Assembly: GCF_001406815.1 (NCBI RefSeq)
Contig: NZ_CVRR01000005.1
Location: 372,001-436,000, forward strand
Reading direction: 5' to 3'
Length of the DNA stretch: 64,000 nt
From: Roseburia faecis
GTDB taxonomy: Bacteria > Bacillota > Clostridia > Lachnospirales > Lachnospiraceae
In this document: piece after piece, positions 36,046-44,200 of the stretch
Numbering within the stretch: the first letter of the stretch is position 1
Layout of the letters: every line of letters starts with the position of its first letter
Notes under the pieces: generated by a model
The model's input: only the letters and a program-made list of their open reading frames with translations
What the model was told of the DNA's origin: nothing
The model's database searches: none
Position numbers and translations under genes: made by a program

Positions 36046-37344
36046 TTATTCTCCAACCACCTTATCAAGTAGTCGGGCTGAGTTTCGCTTACCTTCTCGG
36101 TTAGCGTGTGCATAGACATTCATAGTGGTACTTACATCCGAGTGTCCAAGTAATTCCTGTACATCCTTTGGTGCTGCTCCATTTGAGAGCAGGTTTGTGG
36201 TATAAGTGTGTCGCAGGGTGTGGAAGTGGAAATTATCATCAAGCTCCGACAATCGTTTCCTTGCTGTCCTTAAAGCTGTCTCAACCGTTGCAGGGGCTTC
36301 GTATGCTCCGTCCGGTCTGATACATACAAGGTCAATCTCGTTGTAATCAAGCGGAATGTCCTCTGTGCCATCCAAATGATAAAGCTCATAGTAGATACGA
36401 TTCTTTTCCTTAACTTCCCTGTAGTAGTTCCTCTGATAGAGTTCTCCGTAACTGAATACCTGCTTTCTCTGTTCCTTTTTCGCTTTCTTTAAGATGTCAG
36501 CGAGCGTATCACAGAAATCCACGATACGGACTTTCTTTCGCTTTGTCGGACCAATCTCGGTCTTGTGCCTTGCTCCGTTGTAACGGACACTTCTTCGTAC
36601 TGTCAGATACTGTTCCTCAAAGTTAATGTCACTCCAAGACAGTCCGCATACCTCTCCAAGTCTAAGACCTGTGTAGTACGCTATCTGTACCGGCAGGACA
36701 GCAGGCTTGTTTCTTTCTTCCAGATACTCCATAAGCGTTTGATACTGCTCTGGTGTAATCGGGTTGATAACCTCTGCATCCTCATCATTATCAGAAAACA
36801 AATCCACATCTTCCTCGGCTTTCCTACGCATTACCACATACTGCATTGGATTGAATGTGATGTACTGCTTTGGAAAGACTGCAAATCGGAAGGACTGTTG
36901 CAGGACTGCGTGGAAAGAACGGATATAGTCGATGGTGTAACCCTTTGACTTAAAATTTCCTTCCTCACCGCCAAATGCAAGTAAATCCATAAACTTCTGC
37001 AAATGCTCCGAAGTGACTGTCTTTAGTTTTCTGTTTCCGATTGGGTGTTGTTTAATCCTGTTTACTGCCTGTAAATAGTTACCGACTGTACCGTTGCTAA
37101 GTGAACCCGTTTTCAAATCTTCCTCTGCCCATACATCTAGCATCTGTCCGAGTGTGAGGTTGTCCGCTTTGGCTAGAAATTTCTTTGCGTCATAATCCTC
37201 CATAGCCTTGCGTAACATTTTCTCTGTCTCTGATTTGCTCTCCGTACCTGCAAATTCTTTCTGAACCAAGTTACCACTTGCATCCTCCACATAAAAGCGG
37301 TAGTACCATTTCTTGCCTTTCTTCCTTACAGAACCTTTTGCCAT
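36046..37344 (-). CDS. int: Tyrosine integrase of the mobilizable element (Tn916-like)
   Basis: A 432-residue tyrosine recombinase. It has an N-terminal arm-binding AP2-like domain (GSVRKKGKKWYYRFYVED), a SAM-like core-binding domain (residues ~70-165), and a catalytic domain with Arg in YTGLRLGEVCG, HTLRHTY, LLGHSD and nucleophile Tyr in TMNVYAH. It catalyses insertion and, with Xis, excision at the 26-bp repeats. ATG 37344 has AGGAG upstream. It differs from the second integrase in this window in both sequence and attachment site. Confidence 0.93.
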   Translation of the reverse strand: MAKGSVRKKGKKWYYRFYVEDASGNLVQKEFAGTESKSETEKMLRKAMEDYDAKKFLAKADNLTLGQMLDVWAEEDLKTGSLSNGTVGNYLQAVNRIKQHPIGNRKLKTVTSEHLQKFMDLLAFGGEEGNFKSKGYTIDYIRSFHAVLQQSFRFAVFPKQYITFNPMQYVVMRRKAEEDVDLFSDNDEDAEVINPITPEQYQTLMEYLEERNKPAVLPVQIAYYTGLRLGEVCGLSWSDINFEEQYLTVRRSVRYNGARHKTEIGPTKRKKVRIVDFCDTLADILKKAKKEQRKQVFSYGELYQRNYYREVKEKNRIYYELYHLDGTEDIPLDYNEIDLVCIRPDGAYEAPATVETALRTARKRLSELDDNFHFHTLRHTYTTNLLSNGAAPKDVQELLGHSDVSTTMNVYAHANREGKRNSARLLDKVVGE

Positions 37345-37427
37345 AATCGTTTCTCCTTTCGATATCGGCAATCGGAACTGGTGAAATGCTTCTTGCGTGT
37401 AAGTATATCATAGCTCCGTCTGCCTAT

Positions 37428-38051
37428 CTATACCGAATCGGGATCTTTTTCTGATAAAAGATTGGCTAGTCGATTTTTCGCTGTCTCAGGATTCTTAGAA
37501 TACAGTCTTACAATATCGCCCATATCGTTCAATGCGTTGACGGTGTGGGTGATTTCTCTAAGGAACATAATCTCATTGTATTCCTTATTGGATTCAAACC
37601 CCATTGTCTGGGCGAGCATTTTGTTATCTGTATTTCCTTTGAAATTCTTACAAGCGAACTGGAACGAATCCACGAACAGCTCGTATTCCCGTAACATCAG
37701 TAGTAGCAGGTCTTTGGAAAAATCACTTTCGGACTGTTCCATATCATAAGGGAGCTTATTCAGAATGGAAGTCATCACATCACGAATCTGTAATTCTCTT
37801 TTATCCGTAATGTCTGTTTCGTATTCGTCCGTCTCACCTTTCAGCCATTCCACAGATACATGAAGTGCATCTGCCAGACCTTCTAAGGTCATTTTCTTGG
37901 TGTTATCAATCGTTCCTGCTTCGTATCTCTGAATGGTTGAGGCTGTCACGCCCATTTTTTCAGCGACATAAGGCTGGTTCAATCCTAACTCCTGTCTACG
38001 GCTTTTTGCTCTGCTACCGATTGTCTTTCGCAATTCTTTATCTTTTAACAT
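37428..38051 (-). CDS. XRE-family repressor of the mobilizable element
   Basis: A 207-residue regulator with an N-terminal helix-turn-helix (SRAKSRRQELGLNQPYVAEK, then GVTASTIQRYEAG) and a C-terminal helical domain of unknown type. AAGGAGG precedes ATG 38051. It is divergent from the excisionase gene, and the operator-like palindromes between them overlap both promoters, so it most likely keeps excision off and limits its own synthesis. Confidence 0.87.
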   Translation of the reverse strand: MLKDKELRKTIGSRAKSRRQELGLNQPYVAEKMGVTASTIQRYEAGTIDNTKKMTLEGLADALHVSVEWLKGETDEYETDITDKRELQIRDVMTSILNKLPYDMEQSESDFSKDLLLLMLREYELFVDSFQFACKNFKGNTDNKMLAQTMGFESNKEYNEIMFLREITHTVNALNDMGDIVRLYSKNPETAKNRLANLLSEKDPDSV

Positions 38052-38082
38052 ACTTGCGAACCTCCTTTTTCGGTATGTCATT

Positions 38083-38118
38083 ACTATACCACATAACACG
38101 ATATATTGCAATACGCAA
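38083..38118 (-). promoter_or_regulatory. Repressor gene promoter with overlapping operator
   Basis: On the minus strand TTGCAA (38106-38111) and TATAGT (38083-38088) are 17 bp apart. The -35 lies within TTGCAATACGCAA (38106-38118), a variant of the palindrome TTGCGTAACGCAA found near the excisionase promoter. Confidence 0.65.
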
Positions 38119-38149
38119 TTCTATAAAAGATGATAGAATTTCGTAAGGC

Positions 38150-38201
38150 TTGACATAGCGTTATAAAAGATATATACTTTAATCAGAATTGCGTAACGCA
38201 A
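38150..38201 (+). promoter_or_regulatory. Excisionase promoter and operator
   Basis: Near-consensus TTGACA (38150-38155), 17-bp spacer, TATACT (38173-38178). The perfect palindrome TTGCGTAACGCAA lies at 38189-38201, over the transcription start, where a bound repressor would block initiation. Confidence 0.75.
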
Positions 38202-38288
38202 GTTTTAAAAAAGGCTAATCCTTTCTTCAAAAAGGAACATCCTCTGATATACAAGACTTGTAATCCTACGCAGGAATGAGGTGATCGA

Positions 38289-38522
38289 ATGACAGAATTA
38301 AAGTTTGCTCTCTCCATTGAAGAAGCTGCCGACTATACAGGTATCGGAAGAAACACTCTTAGAAATCTTGTGGAATGGGAAAAGCTGCCTATCCTTAGAG
38401 TGGGAAGAAAAATCTTAATCCGCAGGGAACGATTAGACGAGTTTCTGATTCTCAATGAGGGGAAGGATTTACGAGACAGACACGCAGTAAAAGCGGTCAA
38501 GGGAACAATGAAAAATGAATAA
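38289..38522 (+). CDS. xis: Excisionase (Tn916 Xis-like)
   Basis: A 77-residue basic protein with a winged helix-turn-helix of the excisionase class (LSIEEAADYTGIGRNTLRNL ... LPILRVGRKILIRRERLDEF). It bends DNA at the element ends and directs the integrase towards excision. GAGGTGA precedes the ATG. It is divergent from the repressor and starts the rightward transcript. Confidence 0.9.
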   Translation: MTELKFALSIEEAADYTGIGRNTLRNLVEWEKLPILRVGRKILIRRERLDEFLILNEGKDLRDRHAVKAVKGTMKNE

Positions 38523-38661
38523 GGGACAGTCCTAAGACCATCCCTCTGGTATGTATCTGACTAAAAGCCATGATATACCTACACGCAAATAGATTATATC
38601 ACGGACAAGTCCTCAGATACAACCAGAACTTTTGGAAAATGAGGACAAGATGGATGTGAAT

Positions 38662-38845
38662 GGGTGCAATCGTCCACCCAGTTATAGCTTGTTGGTAGGA
38701 CAAGTCCACCCAAGATGCAAAAGGTGTTATGAATAGTCCACCCAAGCCAGAAAATGAAGTGGGTGCAACCATCCACCCAAGTGAAGCCGACTGGTAGGAC
38801 AAGTCCACCCAACTTACAAAAAGTGCTGTGAGAAGTCATACCAAG
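38662..38845. repeat. 99-bp tandem repeat with iteron-like TCCACCCA boxes
   Basis: Two imperfect copies start with GGGTGCAA at 38662 and 38761. The octamer TCCACCCA occurs five times (38673, 38705, 38737, 38772, 38804), spaced 32, 32, 35 and 32 bp, about three helical turns, so a protein would meet every copy on the same face. TGGGTG inverted copies add short palindromes. No gene is supported here. The placement between xis and the relaxase suggests a replication or transfer control site. Confidence 0.6.
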
Positions 38846-39063
38846 TGTAGCTATGAAAAAAGCTGTCCGACCTATGACAAAAAGTGTACGCTACTATGAT
38901 TTTGAGTGTCCAATCTATGGGGTACATTTTCAAAGAGTTAATAGTAAAAAGCTCTATTAAAATCAAAATGTAATAAAACAATGCACTATTAAAAATGAAA
39001 TTTAATAGGAACTTTTACTACCACTTCCTTGCCAGACACAGTTTAAAAGTAAGCGAAGTAACA

Positions 39064-39265
39064 CAATGCTATTGTCAGGGCAAAAATGCTAACGAATCGT
39101 GCTATTGTTTTTTCGATTTTAATAGCAGACTTCTACTGTTTCTACGGTTTTTGCTAAAAAGTCTGAATAATAGAACAATGCTATTGTTAAGGCAAAAGTG
39201 CTAACGGATTCGTCTATTGTTTCGCTGATTTTCATAGCAATCTTCTAGCATTTCTGTTAAGAAAA
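39064..39265. repeat. 112-bp direct repeat upstream of the oriT region
   Basis: CAATGCTATTGT...GGCAAAA.TGCTAACG occurs at 39064 and again at 39176, with about 80% identity over the unit, including TCTATTGTTT and ATAGCA blocks. CTATTG/CAATAG pairs give internal hairpins. The surrounding interval from 38523 to 39576 holds no convincing gene. Confidence 0.6.
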
Positions 39266-39359
39266 GGGAGTGCCGGATACGGCACATAAAAAGTGTGCCA
39301 TTAAAGGCACAAAATTAGGTGCTGAGGGAACAGTTACAGCTAAAAGTGAACTTCATAAG

Positions 39360-39495
39360 CAAGCCCTCGGCGTTTGAGAGCGAAATACACCCATCGCACA
39401 AAACTTCGTTTTGTACTCTGTGTATTTCGCTCTGCGAGGCTTAGCCGCCACAAGGCGGATGTGTTCGCAAGACGAGTGCCTATGCACTCGCTCAC
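39360..39495 (+). other. Candidate oriT of the mobilizable element
   Basis: Nested hairpins precede the relaxase: 14-bp arms AGAGCGAAATACAC (39377-39390) and GTGTATTTCGCTCT (39420-39433) enclosing ACAAAAC-TTC-GTTTTGT, then CCGCC-ACAA-GGCGG (39445-39458) and GAGTGC-CTAT-GCACTC (39474-39489). A cluster of structured inverted repeats just upstream of a mob gene is typical of a transfer origin. The nick site cannot be read from sequence alone. Confidence 0.55.
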
Positions 39496-39576
39496 AGGGA
39501 AAGTTTACTACTCACATCTCATCTATCTTATCTGTCCTCTTTTCCAAAATCAAAACTGGGAAAGGAGGAAATCGCT

Positions 39577-41142
39577 ATGCCAAGAAATTCATTTGTGCAG
39601 ATGTCAAAGCTCCATAATGTTCGTGGAAGAATCTATTATATCTCCAGTGACAAAAAACAGGAAAATCTCTATGCGGTATATGAAACCACAGACCGAAAAT
39701 TTTGGACAGAACTTGCCAAGTGCAATCAGGCAGAATTTAAGAAAAGCGGTACAGAGGGAAAATGTATCGAAGCAAGAGAATTTATCATTGCCCTGCCGGA
39801 ATCCTTTGTGGATTATCCGCCAGACGGACTATTAAAATATATGACGGATAAATTCAAAAGTCGGTATGGTGTTGATTGTATTGCAGCACTCCATCATAAC
39901 AAACGAAAGACGAATTATCATATCCATCTTATCTTTGCAGAACGAAATTATCTTGACGAACCGATAGAAAAGATTGCCACCAGAAATATGTTCTATGATG
40001 AGAAAGGTAATCATGTTCGTACCAAGAAAGAAATCCTAGACGAGAATGGAACTATCCGTAAAAGGTGTAAGGTGATCAAGAAAGGTGAGGTCTACGAAAG
40101 ACAGATGTTTACCATCAAGGACGCTCGCTTTAAGCAGGAACATTTCTTAGATGAGGTCAAGGTATTTTATACCGATGTCATCAACGGACTTGTCAAAGAT
40201 GAGAAAGAAAAGCTGTCTGCATTCAAGCGTGGGGATGTCTATCTTGCCACTAAGAAAATCGGTAAGAACAATCCAAAGGCAGATAAGATTACACTCAATA
40301 ATAAGGTCATACAGGACTGGAATCGTACTGTGGATCACGCTTTGGTATCGGGGATGGAGCGAAAGGAAATCTTAAAGGTAAAGCAGGAACAGATTTCAAC
40401 TCCGATTAAGGAATCCATTCACAAGTATGGCAATCATCCGGAGCTTTTGTTTATGATTATCTTTCGGGCAATCGAGCTGTTAAAAGAACTCATAAAGTTG
40501 CTGATACAGAAACAGGAACAACAGAAAGCCAGAATCTCCGACCTTATGGAGCGAAGAAATGAAAAACAAGAGAAACAACCAGCTCCATCCGTTACACAGA
40601 CAGACAATCAGACAATTCCTGCTGTGACCCAACCATTCAAAGCACCTGCTACTACTACCGCAGAAAAGACCGTTATTCCGCCAAGACCAAGAATGTCTGA
40701 GCTGGCACACGATTATGAGATGCGACTTGAAGAGATTATGGAGAAACTTAAACGACAAAACAGAGCCATTCATACGCAGGAAGTGAAAAAAGACCTTATT
40801 GACGAGGATTTGAAGAACTGTACAGGATTATTCCAAGGAAAGAAACGAAAGGAATTGCAGGCACAGTCTAACAAATACGCAGAAACGATTAAGATTATGA
40901 AGCAGGGATTATCCCATATCGTGCAGGATTACAAATATCCAACGGTAGATGCGTTCCTGCAAGTCTATAAACAAGGCAAGTCCGAGTATGAATCCTATGT
41001 CAAAGCAAACAAGGAATGGAACTCCAAGTATGGAGAAAACTCAATCCATCGAAAGCTGGCAGAAAAACAGGCAGAAGTTCAGAAACGGGAACAGGACAGA
41101 GATTTTAACTATCGTTCGCCATCAGACAGAGGAGCTAGATAA
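39577..41142 (+). CDS. MobA/MobL family relaxase
   Basis: A 521-residue protein. The N-terminal ~190 residues are a relaxase domain with the HxH metal motif (TNYHIHLIFAER, preceded by HHNKRK); candidate catalytic tyrosines lie in GRIYYISSD near the start. The rest is a charged, Gln/Lys-rich, largely helical tail with a hydrophobic patch (LLFMIIFRAIELLKELIKLL). It nicks oriT and pilots the strand during conjugation driven by another element. The ribosome binding site AAGGAGG is excellent. It ends at a bidirectional terminator shared with the agr operon. Confidence 0.88.
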   Translation: MPRNSFVQMSKLHNVRGRIYYISSDKKQENLYAVYETTDRKFWTELAKCNQAEFKKSGTEGKCIEAREFIIALPESFVDYPPDGLLKYMTDKFKSRYGVDCIAALHHNKRKTNYHIHLIFAERNYLDEPIEKIATRNMFYDEKGNHVRTKKEILDENGTIRKRCKVIKKGEVYERQMFTIKDARFKQEHFLDEVKVFYTDVINGLVKDEKEKLSAFKRGDVYLATKKIGKNNPKADKITLNNKVIQDWNRTVDHALVSGMERKEILKVKQEQISTPIKESIHKYGNHPELLFMIIFRAIELLKELIKLLIQKQEQQKARISDLMERRNEKQEKQPAPSVTQTDNQTIPAVTQPFKAPATTTAEKTVIPPRPRMSELAHDYEMRLEEIMEKLKRQNRAIHTQEVKKDLIDEDLKNCTGLFQGKKRKELQAQSNKYAETIKIMKQGLSHIVQDYKYPTVDAFLQVYKQGKSEYESYVKANKEWNSKYGENSIHRKLAEKQAEVQKREQDRDFNYRSPSDRGAR

Positions 41143-41152
41143 TCTAATTAAA

Positions 41153-41195
41153 TTCAAAAAAGATAAAGACCATCAAATTCTTTATCTTTTTTGAA
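41153..41195. terminator. Bidirectional terminator between relaxase and agrB
   Basis: Perfect 17-bp arms TTCAAAAAAGATAAAGA (41153-41169) and its reverse complement (41179-41195), U-rich on both strands. It separates the convergent relaxase and agrB transcripts. Confidence 0.85.
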
Positions 41196-41216
41196 TATTT
41201 ATGAAAAGTCATCCTG

Positions 41217-41783
41217 CTATTTAAAGTGTCTCATTAGATTTTTAATTGTTTCGACTATCATAAGAATGATTACGCAGAAAAAGGAATAAAACAATGTGGT
41301 ATTCATCTTCGTGTTTCCAATTTTATAAAACAGCAGAAATCCAATGCTAACAATTATCACAGAAATAAGTTTATGTATCCATTTTTGTTTGGTGGTTAAA
41401 CATATTTTATGGTTACTTATAGGTGCAAATAATATACACATAAGGACAAGTATCAAATATCCTAGTACAGTTGGCTTTAAATAGATTATAGCCCACTTAT
41501 CAAGACAACCGAGAAAAAAGCTGCCTAAGATACATGTTAACTGCGTTGGAGCATGGGCACCTCCGGTATAATGTCGTAACAATGAAAAGGTAATTACCCA
41601 AATTAGGGTATAGCCGAGTGTATGTGATAAAACTCCCCATACGAACAATAACACTATGGTTATAAAAGTATTCAAAAAACATTCTAAGCCATATATGTAT
41701 ATTTCTAATTGATCCGCAGAAACATCCTCCCCGGATAGTTCTGCTAACTTATTAGCAATAGATGTAGCCCACTTCGTAATCAT
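41217..41783 (-). CDS. agrB: AgrB-like autoinducer-processing membrane protease
   Basis: A 188-residue membrane protein with about five or six hydrophobic segments and the AgrB catalytic signature LLRHYTGGAHAPTQLTC, where His and Cys are seven residues apart as in staphylococcal AgrB. AgrB trims the AgrD precursor at its C-terminus and forms the thiolactone. It is the last of three minus-strand genes, overlapping the regulator gene by 4 bp. Its substrate is most likely the AgrD-like peptide encoded on the other strand at 45639, almost 4 kb away, an unusual arrangement. Confidence 0.9.
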   Translation of the reverse strand: MITKWATSIANKLAELSGEDVSADQLEIYIYGLECFLNTFITIVLLFVWGVLSHTLGYTLIWVITFSLLRHYTGGAHAPTQLTCILGSFFLGCLDKWAIIYLKPTVLGYLILVLMCILFAPISNHKICLTTKQKWIHKLISVIIVSIGFLLFYKIGNTKMNTTLFYSFFCVIILMIVETIKNLMRHFK

Positions 41784-42514
41784 TCAAAATCCCCGCTTGT
41801 ATCAAATCTTGTTGTATATTTGGTAAAAGCACTTATCACGTCTTTGGAATAAGAACGTGCGATTTGTGTAGTTAGATGATTTGACAATTCAATCGTTCCT
41901 GATGTAATACGATAGATATGTGCCATATTTACAATATAAGAACGATGGGTTCGGATAAATTCACTTGGCAAATGGACAATAATCTTATTTAGGGTAGACA
42001 TTTGTTCATAGCATTTGCCGTCTACGGTCAATATATCCACATAATGTAATCTGCTCGAAAATGTCAATATATCTGCATAGGGAATACTTACAATTTCCTG
42101 CTTGTTTCGGTATATGTAGGTATTATTAGATAACTCCTTCGCGATTTCATCCAAACACAGAAAAAGAGTATTTTCCTTGACGGGTTTTAGCAAGTAGTTT
42201 AAAGCTCTGACTTCATATCCTCGGAATACATATTCTCTAAAAGCTGTTAAAAATACAATAATACCTTGATAACCAGATTCACGAAGGCGTTTAGCAACCT
42301 CAATTCCATTCATTTGCCCCATTTGTATGTCAAGGAAAAATGCTGAAGCCTGTATAGTTGTGCCTTCAGAATTTTTTGAAAAATATTCTTCGCCCGATTC
42401 GTATTCGTCAATTTCAATATCCCAATCATATTGCTGCCCGTATTTTCTTATTCCATTTTTCAGCCGTTCTGATTCGATCACAGAATCTTCAAGTATGGTT
42501 ATTTTCATTTTCAT
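41780..42514 (-). CDS. AgrA-like LytTR response regulator
   Basis: A 244-residue regulator with receiver domain (ITILEDS, Asp in FFLDIQMGQMNG, Lys in YLLKPVK) and a C-terminal LytTR DNA-binding domain (about 135-240: LTFSSRLHYVDILTVDGKCY ... FIRTHRSYIVN). LytTR proteins bind paired 9-bp direct repeats, and such repeats are present before both cargo transcription units. Both its start and stop overlap the neighbours by 4 bp (ATGA), so the three proteins are made together. Confidence 0.92.
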   Translation of the reverse strand: MKMKITILEDSVIESERLKNGIRKYGQQYDWDIEIDEYESGEEYFSKNSEGTTIQASAFFLDIQMGQMNGIEVAKRLRESGYQGIIVFLTAFREYVFRGYEVRALNYLLKPVKENTLFLCLDEIAKELSNNTYIYRNKQEIVSIPYADILTFSSRLHYVDILTVDGKCYEQMSTLNKIIVHLPSEFIRTHRSYIVNMAHIYRITSGTIELSNHLTTQIARSYSKDVISAFTKYTTRFDTSGDFE

Positions 42515-43863
42515 AGTAGTTTGTTATTCTCCTTATCCGGTATCATAATATGTACGGAAAAAATTTTGTTATCAGATGTAATCTGCAATACGCCATCTGC
42601 CTTTTCTACAAGCTCTTTTACTCGTCTTATCCCAAGTCCATGTTCTTTTCCTTGTTTAACACTCAAAATGTCTCCATCAATGCTACCTTTTATCACACCA
42701 TCATAATTATTTTCAATGTGAATCAGTATCATATTCTGGTAAGGTTTAATATAAAAATAAATGTATGGATGCTCGGTTGGATCAGAGATTATAAGTCTTT
42801 CTCCTGCTTCAATGGAATTATTCCATATATTTCCAAGTATGGATGAAAGCTCAACAGAATCAAGCGGAAAATTTTCAGGAGCCATAATAGAATATTCTGT
42901 CTTAATTCCGTGTTTTTCAGCATAATCAAGTTTTGCGGTAAGTATGCAGTCAATAGCAATATTTCCCGTTGCTATGGCACTTTGCGTAGTTGCAAGAGTG
43001 TTATGGTATTGCTCTGTATATGCTATAAGTTCATCCCATTTCTTGTCTTTTGCTAATACGTTGATTGCATCCACATAAATCTGCATATCATGTTTCATTT
43101 TTCGTAATCGTTCAGTTGTCTCAGATAAGCTATTGAACTCAGTCCTTTCCAGCTCATAAATCTTTTGTTCTTCCAGTAATCGTATGTTTTCTTCTTTTGA
43201 ATAACCTAGCTGGTATATGTATAGCATCAATACTAAAAATAAAATAATAAAAAACAAGTCAACCAATGATAGCCTAGCTGAAAAGGATGAATCACCAAAT
43301 TTATCAACAGATTCCAAAGTCAGCCTTAATATGTAGTGCCCGATTGCAAGTCCAGAAATTGCGATGAAAATATATGCAACTTTTTGGAACGGTGAAAGAG
43401 ATATGTCTTTGTTTCCAATAGAATGAAATAACAAGACAAAAACAGCTATCATTGCCAAATATAACATGGTATATGGCTTCCGTAATGTTCCACCTAATAA
43501 TAGCTCCAGAGACGCTCCTTTATAAAGAGTAACGGGAATAAAGAACGAAATCTGTTCTGCAACTAAGCAAATGATGGAATACGAAAAGCCCCAAAAGATA
43601 CGGCGAATTATACTATCACGATAGAACAATACTGCATATCCAATGTCCAAAACACAAGATGACATCAAAGTGCTGTAGGATGATATTCCCATTTTATTCA
43701 GCGTGCATAACACAGCAAACTGAAATGATACGAAAAGAAACATCAAAACTGCTTGATGTTTATAATTTGCTCGAATACGCAATTTTTTATGGATAAATAT
43801 TATAAACAATGCCAGTTCTAAGAAATTAACAATATATTCCCATATTGAGTCAATATATAGCAT
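42511..43863 (-). CDS. AgrC-like receptor histidine kinase
   Basis: A 450-residue kinase. It has six to seven N-terminal transmembrane helices (residues ~1-210), the sensor of AgrC-type receptors; a coiled-coil dimerisation segment; phospho-acceptor His in RLRKMKHDMQIYVD; and an HATPase_c_5-type catalytic domain (ILGNIWNNSIEAG; GLGIRRVKELVEK). It should bind the cyclic peptide outside the cell and phosphorylate the LytTR regulator. ATG 43863 with AGGAAG upstream is preferred to a GTG nine bases earlier. First gene of the agr operon. Confidence 0.9.
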   Translation of the reverse strand: MLYIDSIWEYIVNFLELALFIIFIHKKLRIRANYKHQAVLMFLFVSFQFAVLCTLNKMGISSYSTLMSSCVLDIGYAVLFYRDSIIRRIFWGFSYSIICLVAEQISFFIPVTLYKGASLELLLGGTLRKPYTMLYLAMIAVFVLLFHSIGNKDISLSPFQKVAYIFIAISGLAIGHYILRLTLESVDKFGDSSFSARLSLVDLFFIILFLVLMLYIYQLGYSKEENIRLLEEQKIYELERTEFNSLSETTERLRKMKHDMQIYVDAINVLAKDKKWDELIAYTEQYHNTLATTQSAIATGNIAIDCILTAKLDYAEKHGIKTEYSIMAPENFPLDSVELSSILGNIWNNSIEAGERLIISDPTEHPYIYFYIKPYQNMILIHIENNYDGVIKGSIDGDILSVKQGKEHGLGIRRVKELVEKADGVLQITSDNKIFSVHIMIPDKENNKLL

Positions 43864-43895
43864 AGCTACCACTTCCTTTAATCATTCTCCGTCAT

Positions 43896-43924
43896 ATTTT
43901 ATCATCAATAAAGTAGGTACACAA
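43896..43924 (-). promoter_or_regulatory. Promoter of the kinase-regulator-agrB operon
   Basis: On the minus strand TTGTGT (43919-43924), 17-bp spacer, TAAAAT (43896-43901). It is back-to-back with the LytTR-controlled promoter, leaving the LytTR boxes just upstream of its -35, so the regulator could affect both directions. Confidence 0.6.
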
Positions 43925-43935
43925 CATAATATGCT

Positions 43936-44004
43936 ACCGTTTGTGCATAGTGAGCTACCATTCATGCATAGAGGTATTGAAAAGTATAAAGATTTTGTTA
44001 TATT
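43936..44004 (+). promoter_or_regulatory. LytTR box and promoter P1 (matrixin unit)
   Basis: ACCGTTTGT (43936-43944) and ACCATTCAT (43957-43965) are separated by 12 bp, the AgrA-type tandem arrangement. TTGAAA (43977-43982) begins after an 11-bp gap and is followed by a short 16-bp spacer and TATATT (43999-44004). The short spacer fits a promoter that needs an activator. Every element and distance recurs at 45497-45565. Confidence 0.85.
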
Positions 44005-44066
44005 CAAGGTATACTACTACATCTTAAGTATTCTGAGAATCTATAATATGGAGTGGAGATGATAAG

Positions 44067-44111
44067 ATGTCGTACTTTAGGAATATTAACAGGATATATA
44101 ATGTGTACTAG
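44067..44111 (+). CDS. Possible 14-codon leader peptide
   Basis: In the ~190-nt leader of the matrixin gene, ATG 44067 opens MSYFRNINRIYNVY and stops at TAG 44111. GGAG lies 8 nt upstream of the ATG, which is the main support. A second overlapping frame (44101-44160, 19 codons, three Cys) has a weaker AGGA. No family is recognisable; either could be a leader peptide or noise. Confidence 0.3.
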   Translation: MSYFRNINRIYNVY

Positions 44112-44200
44112 TATGTGTTGCGTTTCAATTTTCATAAAGATAACCTTTAAGAATAATTGAAGATAACCGTTGTTACATGATTGAAAAGGAGTGAAGGAGT

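Noticed and set aside
38594-38839. Minus-strand frames of 81 and 69 codons with repeated Trp-Val-Asp motifs
   Set aside because: The apparent peptide repeats are the translation of the TCCACCCA iteron array; no ribosome binding site.
38662-38845. CRISPR array
   Set aside because: The repeat core is only 8 bp, the units are imperfect and there are no cas genes.
39374-39835. Plus-strand open frame of 153 codons
   Set aside because: Covers the oriT-like hairpins and then the relaxase gene in another frame; no start signal.
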